From contig NZ_CP152050.1 of assembly GCF_038632915.1 (NCBI RefSeq), positions 1,829,001 to 1,893,000 of the forward strand: a DNA stretch of 64,000 nt. Direction: 5' to 3'. Both the position numbers and the translations under genes were made by a program. The DNA is from Paenisporosarcina sp. FSL H8-0542. GTDB lineage: Bacteria; Bacillota; Bacilli; Bacillales_A; Planococcaceae. The notes under the pieces were generated by a model that saw only the letters and a program-made list of their open reading frames with translations, did no database searches and was not told the DNA's origin. Below, piece by piece: positions 35,642 to 44,245 of this stretch (position 1 is its first letter; each line of letters begins with the position of its first letter).

Positions 35642-36665
35642 CTGCAGCTCCCCCTTTTGAACGCGATTGAAACTCCATTAACCGTTCCGCATGCCGTTTG
35701 GCTTTTCTGCTTTTCTCTCTTCGTTTATCAAAGTATTGAGGGAGGATCAATGCGCCGATTACAATAACCGCTGTAATCAATTTCATGTCTCCCGTATCAA
35801 GAAAGTCCACTCTCAGTGCCCATCCGAGTACAATTCGATAAATAATAGCTCCTGCTATAACGGCAAATGTCGTACGGACAATGGTTTTCGTCCCGAATAT
35901 TGCTTCACCGATAATTACGGAAGCTAGACCAATGATGATCATTCCTATTCCCATCCCAATATCGGCAAACTTCGCATATTGAGCAATCAATGCACCTGAG
36001 AATGCCACCAGAGCATTGGAGAAACCAAGTCCTACAATAATGAGTGTGTCAGTATTGGCTGACAGGCTACGGATCATTTTCTTATTATCGCCGGTCGCTC
36101 TAATCGCTAAGCCAATTTCGGTTCTTAAGAACCAATCAACCACAAATTTAATGAGCAACACGATGATGGTCATAATGAATAATGTACCCCAGGTAGCTGG
36201 CAAATGCTGTATCCCCAGCATGCTGAGGAAATTATTCACCGCGGTGTCGATTCCTAGAGGTCCCCAAAAAGATTGGAATTGATTGAACATTGACTCTGCA
36301 TTTAGTAAAGGGATATTCGGACGACCTATGGAATTTTCCGAGGTCAGTCCCATTATTCGAAGATTAAGGGAATACAACGCAATCATCATCAAAATCCCGG
36401 AAAGTAGAGCATTGATTTTCCCTTTCGTATGTAGAAGGCCGGTGACACAGCCTGCAAGAAAACCGACAATGACGGCAAGCGCCGTCGCTGCCACTGGATG
36501 ATATCCTAAGGTGATCATCGTGGCAGCAACCGCAGCTCCTGATACAAAACTTCCGTCAACGGTTAAATCCGGAAAATCCAAAACACGAAATGAAATATAT
36601 ACACCAAGTGCCATGATTGCATAGATGATTCCTTGCTCCACAGAGCCAAATACTGCTGAAAACAT
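35619..36665 (-). CDS. ABC importer permease (branched-chain/BMP-like fold)
   Basis: 348 residues with about nine membrane spans. It begins VEQGIIYAIMALGVYISFRVLDFPDLTVDGSF, wording seen in permeases that partner PF04392-type binding proteins. RTEIGLAIRATGDNKKMIRSL is the loop that contacts the ATPase. AGGAGGTGAT precedes the ATG. Some relatives are called TrpY and linked to tryptophan uptake; here the aromatic catabolic genes on both sides suggest aromatic amino acids or aromatic acids as cargo. Confidence 0.82.
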   Translation of the reverse strand: MFSAVFGSVEQGIIYAIMALGVYISFRVLDFPDLTVDGSFVSGAAVAATMITLGYHPVAATALAVIVGFLAGCVTGLLHTKGKINALLSGILMMIALYSLNLRIMGLTSENSIGRPNIPLLNAESMFNQFQSFWGPLGIDTAVNNFLSMLGIQHLPATWGTLFIMTIIVLLIKFVVDWFLRTEIGLAIRATGDNKKMIRSLSANTDTLIIVGLGFSNALVAFSGALIAQYAKFADIGMGIGMIIIGLASVIIGEAIFGTKTIVRTTFAVIAGAIIYRIVLGWALRVDFLDTGDMKLITAVIVIGALILPQYFDKRREKSRKAKRHAERLMEFQSRSKGGAAVAETRPD

Positions 36666-36683
36666 GTAGAATCACCTCCTGAT

Positions 36684-37664
36684 TTATTTGCTGAATTCAG
36701 CTTTCCACTCGTCTTTTATCTCAAGTCCGATTGTTTCTGCTGTATCTTTGTTCATGATGAATTTTAACTTTTGTGGAATGTCTACTGGAATTTCGGCTGG
36801 CTTACTTTCACCTTTAAGGATTTTCACAGCTTTTTGACCAGCTTCGTACCCGATGTCATAGTATTCAAATCCATATGCAGCTAAACCGCCTCGTTTAACA
36901 GAATCGAATTCACCGACCATCATCGGCAATTTATTTTCATTTGCGACGGCAATGACCGATTCAAGCGCAGAAACAACAGTATTATCTGTAATGATGTACA
37001 AAGAGTCTACTTTGCCGATCAATGATTCTGTTGCTTGTTTTACATCTGCAGACGTTGCAACCGATGCCTCTACAACTGTCATATCCATATCTTTTAGCAT
37101 CGCCTTGACCGCATCCACTTGGGCACGTGAATTTTGCTCTCCTGAGTTGAAAACCATCCCAACTTTTTTAGCTCCTAATTCCTCTTTCAGGAACTTCATC
37201 GTATTGGAAATCGCATCAGGATGACTATCAATCGTTCCAGTTACATTGCCGCCCGGTTTTTCCATCGATTCGACAAGCTCAGCCCCAACTGCATCTGTTA
37301 CTGAAGTGAAGACAATTGGAATATCGCTTGTTTTACTCAAAGCAGCCTGTGCACTTGGTGTTGAATTTGCAAAAATTAAATCAACATTCGCACTGACAAG
37401 GTTGTCTGCTATAGTCGTGTTGATACTTGAATCACCTTGTGCAATTTGAACATCGTACTCTGCTTCAATCCCTGCATCTTCCAAAGCTTTTTTGAAGCCA
37501 TCGTAAGCTGCATTTAAGGAAGGGTGCTCGACAATTTGTGTTACACCAATCTTAAATGTCTTATTTTCACTTGATGAATTCGTCTTTTCCCCATCTCCAC
37601 ATGCCCCTAGAAGCAATGCTGAACCGAGTAGTACAACTCCGATTTTTTTCAGACCATACTTCAT
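36684..37664 (-). CDS. ABC substrate-binding lipoprotein (PF04392/TrpX-like)
   Basis: About 326 residues from ATG 37664, which follows GTAGGGGGAATTGTA; the frame upstream to 37751 has no signal-peptide character. A lipoprotein signal ends in LLLGAC. The mature part reads KIGVTQIVEHPSLNAAYDGFK and AQGDSSINTTIADNLV, characteristic of the PF04392 binding proteins. It would deliver a small ligand to the permease encoded next. It begins 83 bases after the dihydrolipoamide dehydrogenase gene, so importer and dehydrogenase complex may share a transcript. Confidence 0.83.
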   Translation of the reverse strand: MKYGLKKIGVVLLGSALLLGACGDGEKTNSSSENKTFKIGVTQIVEHPSLNAAYDGFKKALEDAGIEAEYDVQIAQGDSSINTTIADNLVSANVDLIFANSTPSAQAALSKTSDIPIVFTSVTDAVGAELVESMEKPGGNVTGTIDSHPDAISNTMKFLKEELGAKKVGMVFNSGEQNSRAQVDAVKAMLKDMDMTVVEASVATSADVKQATESLIGKVDSLYIITDNTVVSALESVIAVANENKLPMMVGEFDSVKRGGLAAYGFEYYDIGYEAGQKAVKILKGESKPAEIPVDIPQKLKFIMNKDTAETIGLEIKDEWKAEFSK

Positions 37665-37747
37665 TACAATTCCCCCTACTAGATTAGTTATATTTTCAAA
37701 CTTGAAACCAAAGAAATGAATGCTACTGTGAAAAATTGTTTCTCGAT

Positions 37748-39187
37748 TCAAATGATTAATAAATCTTTCTTCTTAGCAGGTGCGGCATGGATGGCTTGTC
37801 CGATTAGTCCTTCCACCGCTTCAAGCATGCTCTCACCCATTCCCGGATGAGCATAATGAGGGAATTTGACGTCTTCTTCTTTTGCGGCCATTTCTAGTAA
37901 TTGCACAAAGGAACTGGACATTTCGATAGCCCCTTCTCCGATCATATGAATCCCGCTAATAATTTCTGTTGCGGGATCGGAAATCACTTTGATGAAACCA
38001 TCCTTTTTTCCAGTTAGGGCTGCGTAGCCGTTGCCGCCAAGAGGGAATTGACTGACCCGAACATCAATCCCAAAGTTGCGGGCGTTCACTTCAGTAAGAC
38101 CAACCGAAACAACAGGTGGAATGGTATGTGCCACAACTGGCATGAAAGTCATGTCGACTTCAGGTTTATGTCCGACAATCGCTTCAACCGCAGCTTTTCC
38201 TTGTTTAATTGCTTTAATTGCCATCAAAGGACCTTCGGTTACGTCTCCTATTGCGTAAATGGATGGAATCGATGAACGCATGGATGCGTCGACGTGAATG
38301 TAGCCTTCCTCCGTTTGTGCAACACCAATGCGTCCTATGCCAAGAGGTTTAATATTTGGTGTTCGGTATCCCGTTACAAAAAGATGTGAGCCTTGAATCG
38401 TTTCTTCGACGTTTTTGTCATTTTTAAACGTAACAGCAATTTCATGATTATGATCTTCAGTAGAGAGCAAATGAGCATCTTTATAGATATTTATTTTTCT
38501 ACGTTTAAATAAACGCAGCAATTCTTTATAGATGGATTCATCAAAAGCAAAATTTGCTTTGTCCTCAAATAGAATGCTCACTTTTGCACCAAGTGCCGCA
38601 AAACTAGAAGCCACTTCAAGGGCAATATAATCCTGTCCTGAAACGACCAAGTGCTCTGGCATTTCATTGAGTTCAAATATTTCGTGTGATAACAGTATTC
38701 GTTTACTTTTTACTTTGATGGAGTCTGGCAGAATCGGAGAACTCCCGGTTGCAATGATCGCCTGCTCGAATTCAAAAATATCGAACTGATGACCATTTTC
38801 TACACCGATTTTGTCTGCTCCGAGAAAAGTAGCTTTGCCTTGAATCACTTCAATTTTATTGTTTTTACAGAGACTTTCGACGCCTGTTCTAAGACCATTA
38901 ATTGCTTTGTCTTTATAACTCAGCAGCTTAGTCAAATTGAAAGTATCATCACCTTCACCAATCCCAAGTTCGTGTAAATGGTCCGTTTCTTCCCGTTTCT
39001 TTGCCGCGTGGGTAAAGATTTTTGATGGGATACAGCCTTTGTTCAGACAAACCCCGCCCATGTAGGACTGTTCAATCAAAGTAACCGACAAGCCAAGCTG
39101 CGCACCTCGTATCGCTGCAGAATATCCACCCGGCCCCCCGCCGATGATGATGAGATTTCGTTGTTGACTGATTTCACCGACAACCAT
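37748..39187 (-). CDS. Dihydrolipoamide dehydrogenase (E3) with altered NAD motif
   Basis: 479 residues. The FAD motif IIGGGPGGYSAA and redox pair GGVCLNKGCIPSK are intact, and the C-terminal base is kept as HPGMGES (usual HPTLSE). The NAD-binding fingerprint, normally V-I-G-G-G-Y-I-G-x-E, reads VVSGQDYIALE; two of the glycines are replaced by Asp and Ala. Either NAD binding is changed or the protein is partly degenerate. As the fourth gene of the complex it should re-oxidise the E2 lipoyl group. Confidence 0.82.
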   Translation of the reverse strand: MVVGEISQQRNLIIIGGGPGGYSAAIRGAQLGLSVTLIEQSYMGGVCLNKGCIPSKIFTHAAKKREETDHLHELGIGEGDDTFNLTKLLSYKDKAINGLRTGVESLCKNNKIEVIQGKATFLGADKIGVENGHQFDIFEFEQAIIATGSSPILPDSIKVKSKRILLSHEIFELNEMPEHLVVSGQDYIALEVASSFAALGAKVSILFEDKANFAFDESIYKELLRLFKRRKINIYKDAHLLSTEDHNHEIAVTFKNDKNVEETIQGSHLFVTGYRTPNIKPLGIGRIGVAQTEEGYIHVDASMRSSIPSIYAIGDVTEGPLMAIKAIKQGKAAVEAIVGHKPEVDMTFMPVVAHTIPPVVSVGLTEVNARNFGIDVRVSQFPLGGNGYAALTGKKDGFIKVISDPATEIISGIHMIGEGAIEMSSSFVQLLEMAAKEEDVKFPHYAHPGMGESMLEAVEGLIGQAIHAAPAKKKDLLII

Positions 39188-39188
39188 A

Positions 39189-40415
39189 TTAAATCATCTC
39201 CATCATCAATTTATGTGGGTGTTCAATAAGGCTCGCAAAGCGGTTTGTAAATGCTACAGCGGTTGCACCATCTGCGACTCTGTGGTCAAAAGCCATGGAG
39301 AGTGTCATGATATGACCGATGACAATTTCATCCAGCTCATTGACAATTGGTTGTTTTTTAGTTTTATGGAAAGCAATCAATGCCGTTTCCGGATAGTTGA
39401 TAATAGGTGTAGCGCCTGTACTGCCAAGCGGACCGACATTACTTACAGTAAATGTGCTGTTCTGCATTTCAAACGGTTGTAGTTTCCCGGCGACCGCTCT
39501 TTCTGTCAAACCTTTTACATCTGAATGGATCGTTTTAATCGATTTCTTATCCGCATCGTGAACGACCGGAACAATCAAGCCGCTATCTGTGTTTGTAGCG
39601 ATTCCGATATGATAATTTTTCTTAAGAAGAATCCGATTATTTTCTTCATCAAGTTCGGCATTGAAAATTGGGAAGTCTTTTAATGAAATGACTAGAGCTT
39701 TAATGAGGAAAGCAGAGACGCTGACCGATTCACCGGACGCTTTCAATTCTTCTCTCATTTTAAATAAGTTCGTCATGTTCACTTCATCAAAATGGGTAAC
39801 ATGCGGAATTGTGAATAATGATTTCGTCATCTTTTCCGCGATTTTTTTGCGTATGCCTTTAAACGGAATTTCATCAGGTGTTTCCTGACGAACTGCTGAC
39901 TGAGGGACCGCCATAACTGATTCTTGATAAGTTTCAGTTTGATGACCTTTCAGGAATCGATAAACATCTTCCTCCGTCACTCTTCCAGATGGATCAGATG
40001 CTTGGACATCTTCTATATTAATGTTATGTTCACGCGCAATTTTACGAGTGTATGGCGCTGCCAAGACACGGGTGAAAGTCGTCTGCATATTCTTCTCTTT
40101 AAAGACAGTTGGAGTAATCATTTCGTTTTTTACTTCCTGTTTCATTTCAGGGGATGTTTTTTGTACTGTTTTTACTGATTCATCCGCTTCGATATAAATC
40201 AGGCTAGTTCCGACTCTAACCGTTTCGCCGGCATCGATAATGATTTTTTTTACGATACCTGAGCAGGGAGAAGTAAGTTCTGCAACCATTTTATCGGTCT
40301 GTACTTCAACAAGTGGTTGATCCGTACGTACGGAGTCCCCAACTTTAACCAAGTAATGGACAATCTCTCCTTCGGTCATCCCTTCTCCAATGTCATGTAG
40401 TTTTACTTCGAGCAT
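39189..40415 (-). CDS. Dihydrolipoamide acyltransferase (E2) of a branched-chain-type 2-oxoacid dehydrogenase complex
   Basis: 408 residues in the usual order: one lipoyl domain (VEVQTDKMVAELTSP, Lys ~44), linker, subunit-binding domain (APYTRKIAREHNINIEDVQA, about residues 120-155), and catalytic domain ending in AFDHRVADGATAVAF with the catalytic His-Asp. It transfers the acyl group made by E1 to CoA. In a Phe-dehydrogenase operon the acyl group is likely phenylacetyl. The stop is one base from the E3 start. Confidence 0.87.
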   Translation of the reverse strand: MLEVKLHDIGEGMTEGEIVHYLVKVGDSVRTDQPLVEVQTDKMVAELTSPCSGIVKKIIIDAGETVRVGTSLIYIEADESVKTVQKTSPEMKQEVKNEMITPTVFKEKNMQTTFTRVLAAPYTRKIAREHNINIEDVQASDPSGRVTEEDVYRFLKGHQTETYQESVMAVPQSAVRQETPDEIPFKGIRKKIAEKMTKSLFTIPHVTHFDEVNMTNLFKMREELKASGESVSVSAFLIKALVISLKDFPIFNAELDEENNRILLKKNYHIGIATNTDSGLIVPVVHDADKKSIKTIHSDVKGLTERAVAGKLQPFEMQNSTFTVSNVGPLGSTGATPIINYPETALIAFHKTKKQPIVNELDEIVIGHIMTLSMAFDHRVADGATAVAFTNRFASLIEHPHKLMMEMI

Positions 40416-40427
40416 GGCATTTCCCCC

Positions 40428-41444
40428 TTAAAAATGAACCACTTTTTCAATCCCTTCAACAATACGGGCAGGTGTAGGAAGGTAATGTTCTTCCAAAGTG
40501 AAGAAAGGAACAGGAACATCAAAGCCCGTAACTCTTTCGATTGGAGCACGTAAATATAGGAACGACGTGTCATTGATTATGGACACAATATCATTACCGA
40601 GCCCTCCGGTATGATGCGCTTCATGAATAATAACCGCTCTTGTCGTCTTTTGGACGGACTGTGCAATAATGTCCCGATCAATCGGATAGAGTGTACGAAG
40701 ATCGATAATTTCACAACTGATGCCTTTTTTCTCTGCCTGTACGGCCGCTTTTTCAGCGATTGCAACCATGGCACCCCATGCAATCAAAGTGACATCCGTA
40801 CCTTCACGGACGACTTTTCCTTTGCCAATTTCCACCGTATATTTTCCAACAGGTACTTCTTCTCTTTGCGAACGATAGTTTTTCATCGTTTCCAGGACCA
40901 GTACCGGGTCTGGATCTTCCATAGCTGCAATCAGTAACCCTTTTGCATCATACGGATTTGAAGGGCAGACAACTTTTATTCCCGGCATATGAGTGAACAA
41001 AGTTTCTGTACTATCGGAATGGATTTCAGGTGCACGAATTCCCGCTCCGTATGGGGCCCTGATGACCATAGGTACCGTAAAATGTGACATTGAACGCATA
41101 CGGATACGGGAAACATGGGTCATGATTTGTTCGTATGCGGGATAGATAAAACCAAGGAACTGTATTTCCGCAATCGGTTTGAATCCGTTAACAGCAAGAC
41201 CAATGGACGTTCCAATGATGCCGGATTCAGCTAGTGGGGTATCCACTACACGGTCGGCTCCGAACTTTTCCTGAAGCCCTTCTGTCGCACGGAACACTCC
41301 TCCATTTTTCCCGATGTCTTCACCCAGGATGATGGTACGATCATCCTCTTCGAGCAATAATCGCATGCCATCATTAATTGCCTGGATCATCGTCATCTGG
41401 GTTGTCTGTGCCTCTTCATGATTTGATTCTTTCATTGTCGTCAT
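40428..41444 (-). CDS. 2-Oxoacid dehydrogenase E1 beta subunit
   Basis: About 338 residues from ATG 41444, 4 bases after the E1 alpha stop; the longer open frame to 41591 lies inside E1 alpha. Typical E1 beta segments are MIQAINDGMRLLLEED, ILGEDIGKNGGVFRAT, FLGFIYPAYEQI, and HEAHHTGGLGND. It completes the thiamine-diphosphate site with E1 alpha. Overall closest in style to branched-chain (BkdAB) subunits; specificity for aromatic 2-oxoacids is inferred from the operon. Confidence 0.87.
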   Translation of the reverse strand: MTTMKESNHEEAQTTQMTMIQAINDGMRLLLEEDDRTIILGEDIGKNGGVFRATEGLQEKFGADRVVDTPLAESGIIGTSIGLAVNGFKPIAEIQFLGFIYPAYEQIMTHVSRIRMRSMSHFTVPMVIRAPYGAGIRAPEIHSDSTETLFTHMPGIKVVCPSNPYDAKGLLIAAMEDPDPVLVLETMKNYRSQREEVPVGKYTVEIGKGKVVREGTDVTLIAWGAMVAIAEKAAVQAEKKGISCEIIDLRTLYPIDRDIIAQSVQKTTRAVIIHEAHHTGGLGNDIVSIINDTSFLYLRAPIERVTGFDVPVPFFTLEEHYLPTPARIVEGIEKVVHF

Positions 41445-41448
41445 CCTG

Positions 41449-42504
41449 TCACCGCCTCCCCAAATGTGCAAGATATGCTTCTTTCTGTTCAGCGAGTTGA
41501 ACGGGCAATACTGCGAATACATGATTGAAAACATCTTCCACGTTTGGCGGTGGGTAGTTTTCCATTTCATCGACAGCCGCTTCGACTTCATTCGCTGTTT
41601 TTTCTGTCATTTCCTTAATCCACTGTTCATCCCAGTAGCCATAGTTTTTCATGAACAATTCCATTCGTTCCATAGGGTCAACAATATGCTGGCCTTGTTC
41701 CGCAGGGCGATATTTCGATGGATCATCCGCAGTCGTGTGAGCACCTTTTCGCCATGTAACTGCTTCTATTAATGTCGGTCCATCTCCATTACGTGCACGG
41801 TCAAATGCTTTTTTCGTTTCAAAGTAGACCGCCAGACAATCATTTCCGTCAATACGGACACCTGGTATTCCATAAGCAACTGACTTTTGTGCAATCGTCT
41901 TGGAATTCATTTGTTTTTCCATCGGAACTGAAATCGCATAGCCGTTATTTTGATTGAAGAAAACGACTGGAACTTTGAATACGCTCGCAAAATTCAGTCC
42001 TTCATGAAAGTCACCTTCTGAAGTGGCTCCGTCCCCGAAATAAGCAATGGAGGCATTTTTTGTTCCTTTCAGCTTTTCTGCCCAAGCTGCACCCGCAGCA
42101 TGAGGCAGTTGAGTAGCAATCGGTACAGCCGGAGGAAAGATATTTCTACCTTCAGGTGGTACACACCCTTCTACTCTTCCATTCCAATACAAAAATGTTC
42201 TAGTCATGCTTTTTCCAAAAGTCAGAGTCGCACCATGGTCACGATAAGTCGGGAAGACCCAGTCATTCTCCTCAAGCGCTAACGCACTTCCTACCTGTGC
42301 TGCTTCTTGCCCTTCGAAAGGCGCATATGTACCAAGTCGCCCTTGTCGTTGCAAGTTAATAGATTTTCTGTCATAAGTGCGGATACGCAGCATGTTGTAA
42401 TACAATTCTTTTACCAATTTTTCATCAATCGTATTTTTATAACTTTCATCAACGAGAACGCCTTGATCGTCTATTATTCTTTTGATCGGATAGTTTTGTT
42501 CCAC
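41449..42504 (-). CDS. 2-Oxoacid dehydrogenase E1 alpha subunit
   Basis: 351 residues with the thiamine-diphosphate motif GDGATSEGDFHEGLNFA ending FFNQNNGYAIS (GDG...NN, residues ~168-200). YRDHGATLTFGKS and the phosphorylation-loop-like RKGAHTTADDPSKYR are also typical of BCKDH-type E1. It decarboxylates a 2-oxo acid and passes the acyl group to E2. Its start is 15 bases behind the phenylalanine dehydrogenase at 42520, so phenylpyruvate from that enzyme is the natural candidate substrate. Confidence 0.87.
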   Translation of the reverse strand: MEQNYPIKRIIDDQGVLVDESYKNTIDEKLVKELYYNMLRIRTYDRKSINLQRQGRLGTYAPFEGQEAAQVGSALALEENDWVFPTYRDHGATLTFGKSMTRTFLYWNGRVEGCVPPEGRNIFPPAVPIATQLPHAAGAAWAEKLKGTKNASIAYFGDGATSEGDFHEGLNFASVFKVPVVFFNQNNGYAISVPMEKQMNSKTIAQKSVAYGIPGVRIDGNDCLAVYFETKKAFDRARNGDGPTLIEAVTWRKGAHTTADDPSKYRPAEQGQHIVDPMERMELFMKNYGYWDEQWIKEMTEKTANEVEAAVDEMENYPPPNVEDVFNHVFAVLPVQLAEQKEAYLAHLGRR

Positions 42505-42519
42505 TTAACTTGCCTCCAT

Positions 42520-43668
42520 TCAGGATAAGTTGCGTATGGACCACTTTGGTTTAGCTGGTGCTGTGTAGAAGCTATTTCGCTTCGATCTTTCCACAATTCG
42601 TTTTTCACACATCTCATTTGCGGATTCTTCTGTTGTTTTGCCGCTGCTGCTCGCTTCCTTGAACACTTCCAAAATCGCATCATAAATATGTTTTGTTTTG
42701 GCAAGTACACGTTCATGATTAATCCCGTACAATTCATCAGCTACTTGAATAAGGCCGCCGGAATTGACGATATAATCAGGAGCGTATAAAATTCCTTTTT
42801 CGTGTAACATTTTCCCGTGAGTGTCATTCAATAGTTGATTGTTAGCTGCACCAACGATTGCTTTTACTTTAAACTGAGCGATTGTATTGTCATTGATGAT
42901 TCCACCAAATGCACAAGGAACGAATATATCTGCCTGCTGTGAATAAATATCTTCTTTTGCTATCACGGTCACTTTGCCGGCAGTTGTTGCTGCTTTCGCT
43001 TTAATGGCATCTATACTATCCTGATGGATATCTGTTACGAAAATTTCAGCACCAGCTTCAAGCAATCCGCATGCAACTTTAAATCCAACCTTTCCAAGGC
43101 CTTGAATGGCATAGGTGTGTCCGCCCAATTCATCGTTTCCAAAGAGCATATGATTGGTCGCTTTAATGCCGTATAGGACACCTGCTGCCGTCGGAATAGA
43201 TGAATCCCCGCCACCACCATATTCGACCGGAAGGCCGTTGATAAAATTGGTTTCTTTTGAAGCGTGTATGAAATCATCCATTGCCGTACCCATATCTGTT
43301 CCAGTATAAAAACGGCCACCTAAAGAATTGACAAATTGACCGAATGCACGGAACAGTTCAGGTGACTTATCTGTTTTCGGATCCCCGATTATGACTGCTT
43401 TTCCGCCTCCAAAATCAACATCAGCGGCAGCGCATTTGTAAGTCATCCCTTTTGACAATCGCAGAACATCTTCCAGTGCCTCGTCCATACTGTTATAAGG
43501 TTGCATACGGCATCCGCCGAGTGCAGGACCGAGAGTTGTATTATGGATTGCAATGATGGCACGCAAACCAGTGGAAGGATCGTTACAAAAAACCACTTGT
43601 TCATGTGCACTCATTTTATCGAAGAGTTCAAATTCTTTAGCCATTGATGTTCTTTCTGCAACTTTCAT
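42520..43668 (-). CDS. Phenylalanine dehydrogenase, copy 1
   Basis: About 382 residues from ATG 43668, 8 bases behind AAGGAGG. Catalytic Lys are at ~78 and ~90 ([15 protein letters not shown]) and Asp ~125 in TGTDMGT. The NAD fold shows IQGLGKVG. Gly ~123 (TGTDMG) and Leu ~306 (GGLIQVADE) match Gly124/Leu307 of Lysinibacillus sphaericus PheDH, where leucine dehydrogenases have Ala and Val (TAEDVG, GGVINVADE). It should convert Phe, and possibly Tyr, to the 2-oxo acid with NAD+. Located in one unit with the thioesterase and the dehydrogenase complex. Confidence 0.85.
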   Translation of the reverse strand: MKVAERTSMAKEFELFDKMSAHEQVVFCNDPSTGLRAIIAIHNTTLGPALGGCRMQPYNSMDEALEDVLRLSKGMTYKCAAADVDFGGGKAVIIGDPKTDKSPELFRAFGQFVNSLGGRFYTGTDMGTAMDDFIHASKETNFINGLPVEYGGGGDSSIPTAAGVLYGIKATNHMLFGNDELGGHTYAIQGLGKVGFKVACGLLEAGAEIFVTDIHQDSIDAIKAKAATTAGKVTVIAKEDIYSQQADIFVPCAFGGIINDNTIAQFKVKAIVGAANNQLLNDTHGKMLHEKGILYAPDYIVNSGGLIQVADELYGINHERVLAKTKHIYDAILEVFKEASSSGKTTEESANEMCEKRIVERSKRNSFYTAPAKPKWSIRNLS

Positions 43669-43710
43669 TCGAAAAGCCTCCTTAAAATCTATCACTTGAA
43701 TTTGCTAAAT

Positions 43711-44106
43711 TTAGACTGACGCTTCTTTTAACTTATTGGCTATTGTTTCTTTTGATAGGATGACTTGCATGACTTCACCTTTCCCAATTACACCTAAATG
43801 GTTTCGTGCCGTTACTTTTGTCTTAACAAAATTGTCGCGAAGTTCGATCACATTAGCTGTCAAAGACACGACTGAACCAAGAGGTGATGCAGCAATATGT
43901 TTCAGTTGGACTGATGCACCCATTCCCTCTTCATGCTCTTCCAAAAAAGGAAGAATGATTTTTCTTGAAACCCACTCCATATGGTATGTCATTGCTACTG
44001 TTGAATAGACAGGGTGAACGACTTCACCTTCAAATGCAGCATACATATCCTCTGTCACAATGATTTCGATCGATTCTTCTCTGCCTAACTCCAGTCCTCG
44101 TTTCAT
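43711..44106 (-). CDS. FlK-like hot-dog thioesterase
   Basis: 131 residues beginning MKRGLELGREESIEIIVTEDM. EVVHPVYSTVAMTYHMEW and the GASVQLKHIAASPLG segment are typical of the fluoroacetyl-CoA thioesterase (FlK)-like family, where the Thr/Glu/His set sits in V-x-S-T, and EE-G-x-x-V. It would split acyl-CoA thioesters in the cytoplasm. Set between two phenylalanine dehydrogenase genes and in front of a 2-oxoacid dehydrogenase complex, it may free 4-hydroxyphenylacetate from its CoA ester or clear excess phenylacetyl-CoA. AGGAGAT precedes the ATG. Confidence 0.72.
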   Translation of the reverse strand: MKRGLELGREESIEIIVTEDMYAAFEGEVVHPVYSTVAMTYHMEWVSRKIILPFLEEHEEGMGASVQLKHIAASPLGSVVSLTANVIELRDNFVKTKVTARNHLGVIGKGEVMQVILSKETIANKLKEASV

Positions 44107-44216
44107 GATCTATCTCCTACTTACTATTTAGTTTATGTACATGTTATGAACGAAATCGTAGATTAATAGAAAAAAGTTTATATTCCAGAAAGATTTTCAA
44201 ATAATCAACACATAAA

Positions 44217-44230
44217 TGTAAACGTTTACA
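44217..44230. promoter_or_regulatory. cre site (CcpA), perfect palindrome
   Basis: TGTAAACGTTTACA fits the Bacillus catabolite-responsive element at every consensus position and is fully symmetric. It lies in the 139-base gap between Phe dehydrogenase copy 2 and the thioesterase, so it could act as a roadblock or on a promoter for the downstream genes. It implies glucose repression of this operon. Confidence 0.62.
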
Positions 44231-44245
44231 AAGCGATTTTGAAAA

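Noticed and set aside
41445-41591. N-terminal extension of E1 beta
   Set aside because: It lies inside the E1 alpha coding region in another frame and lacks family similarity.
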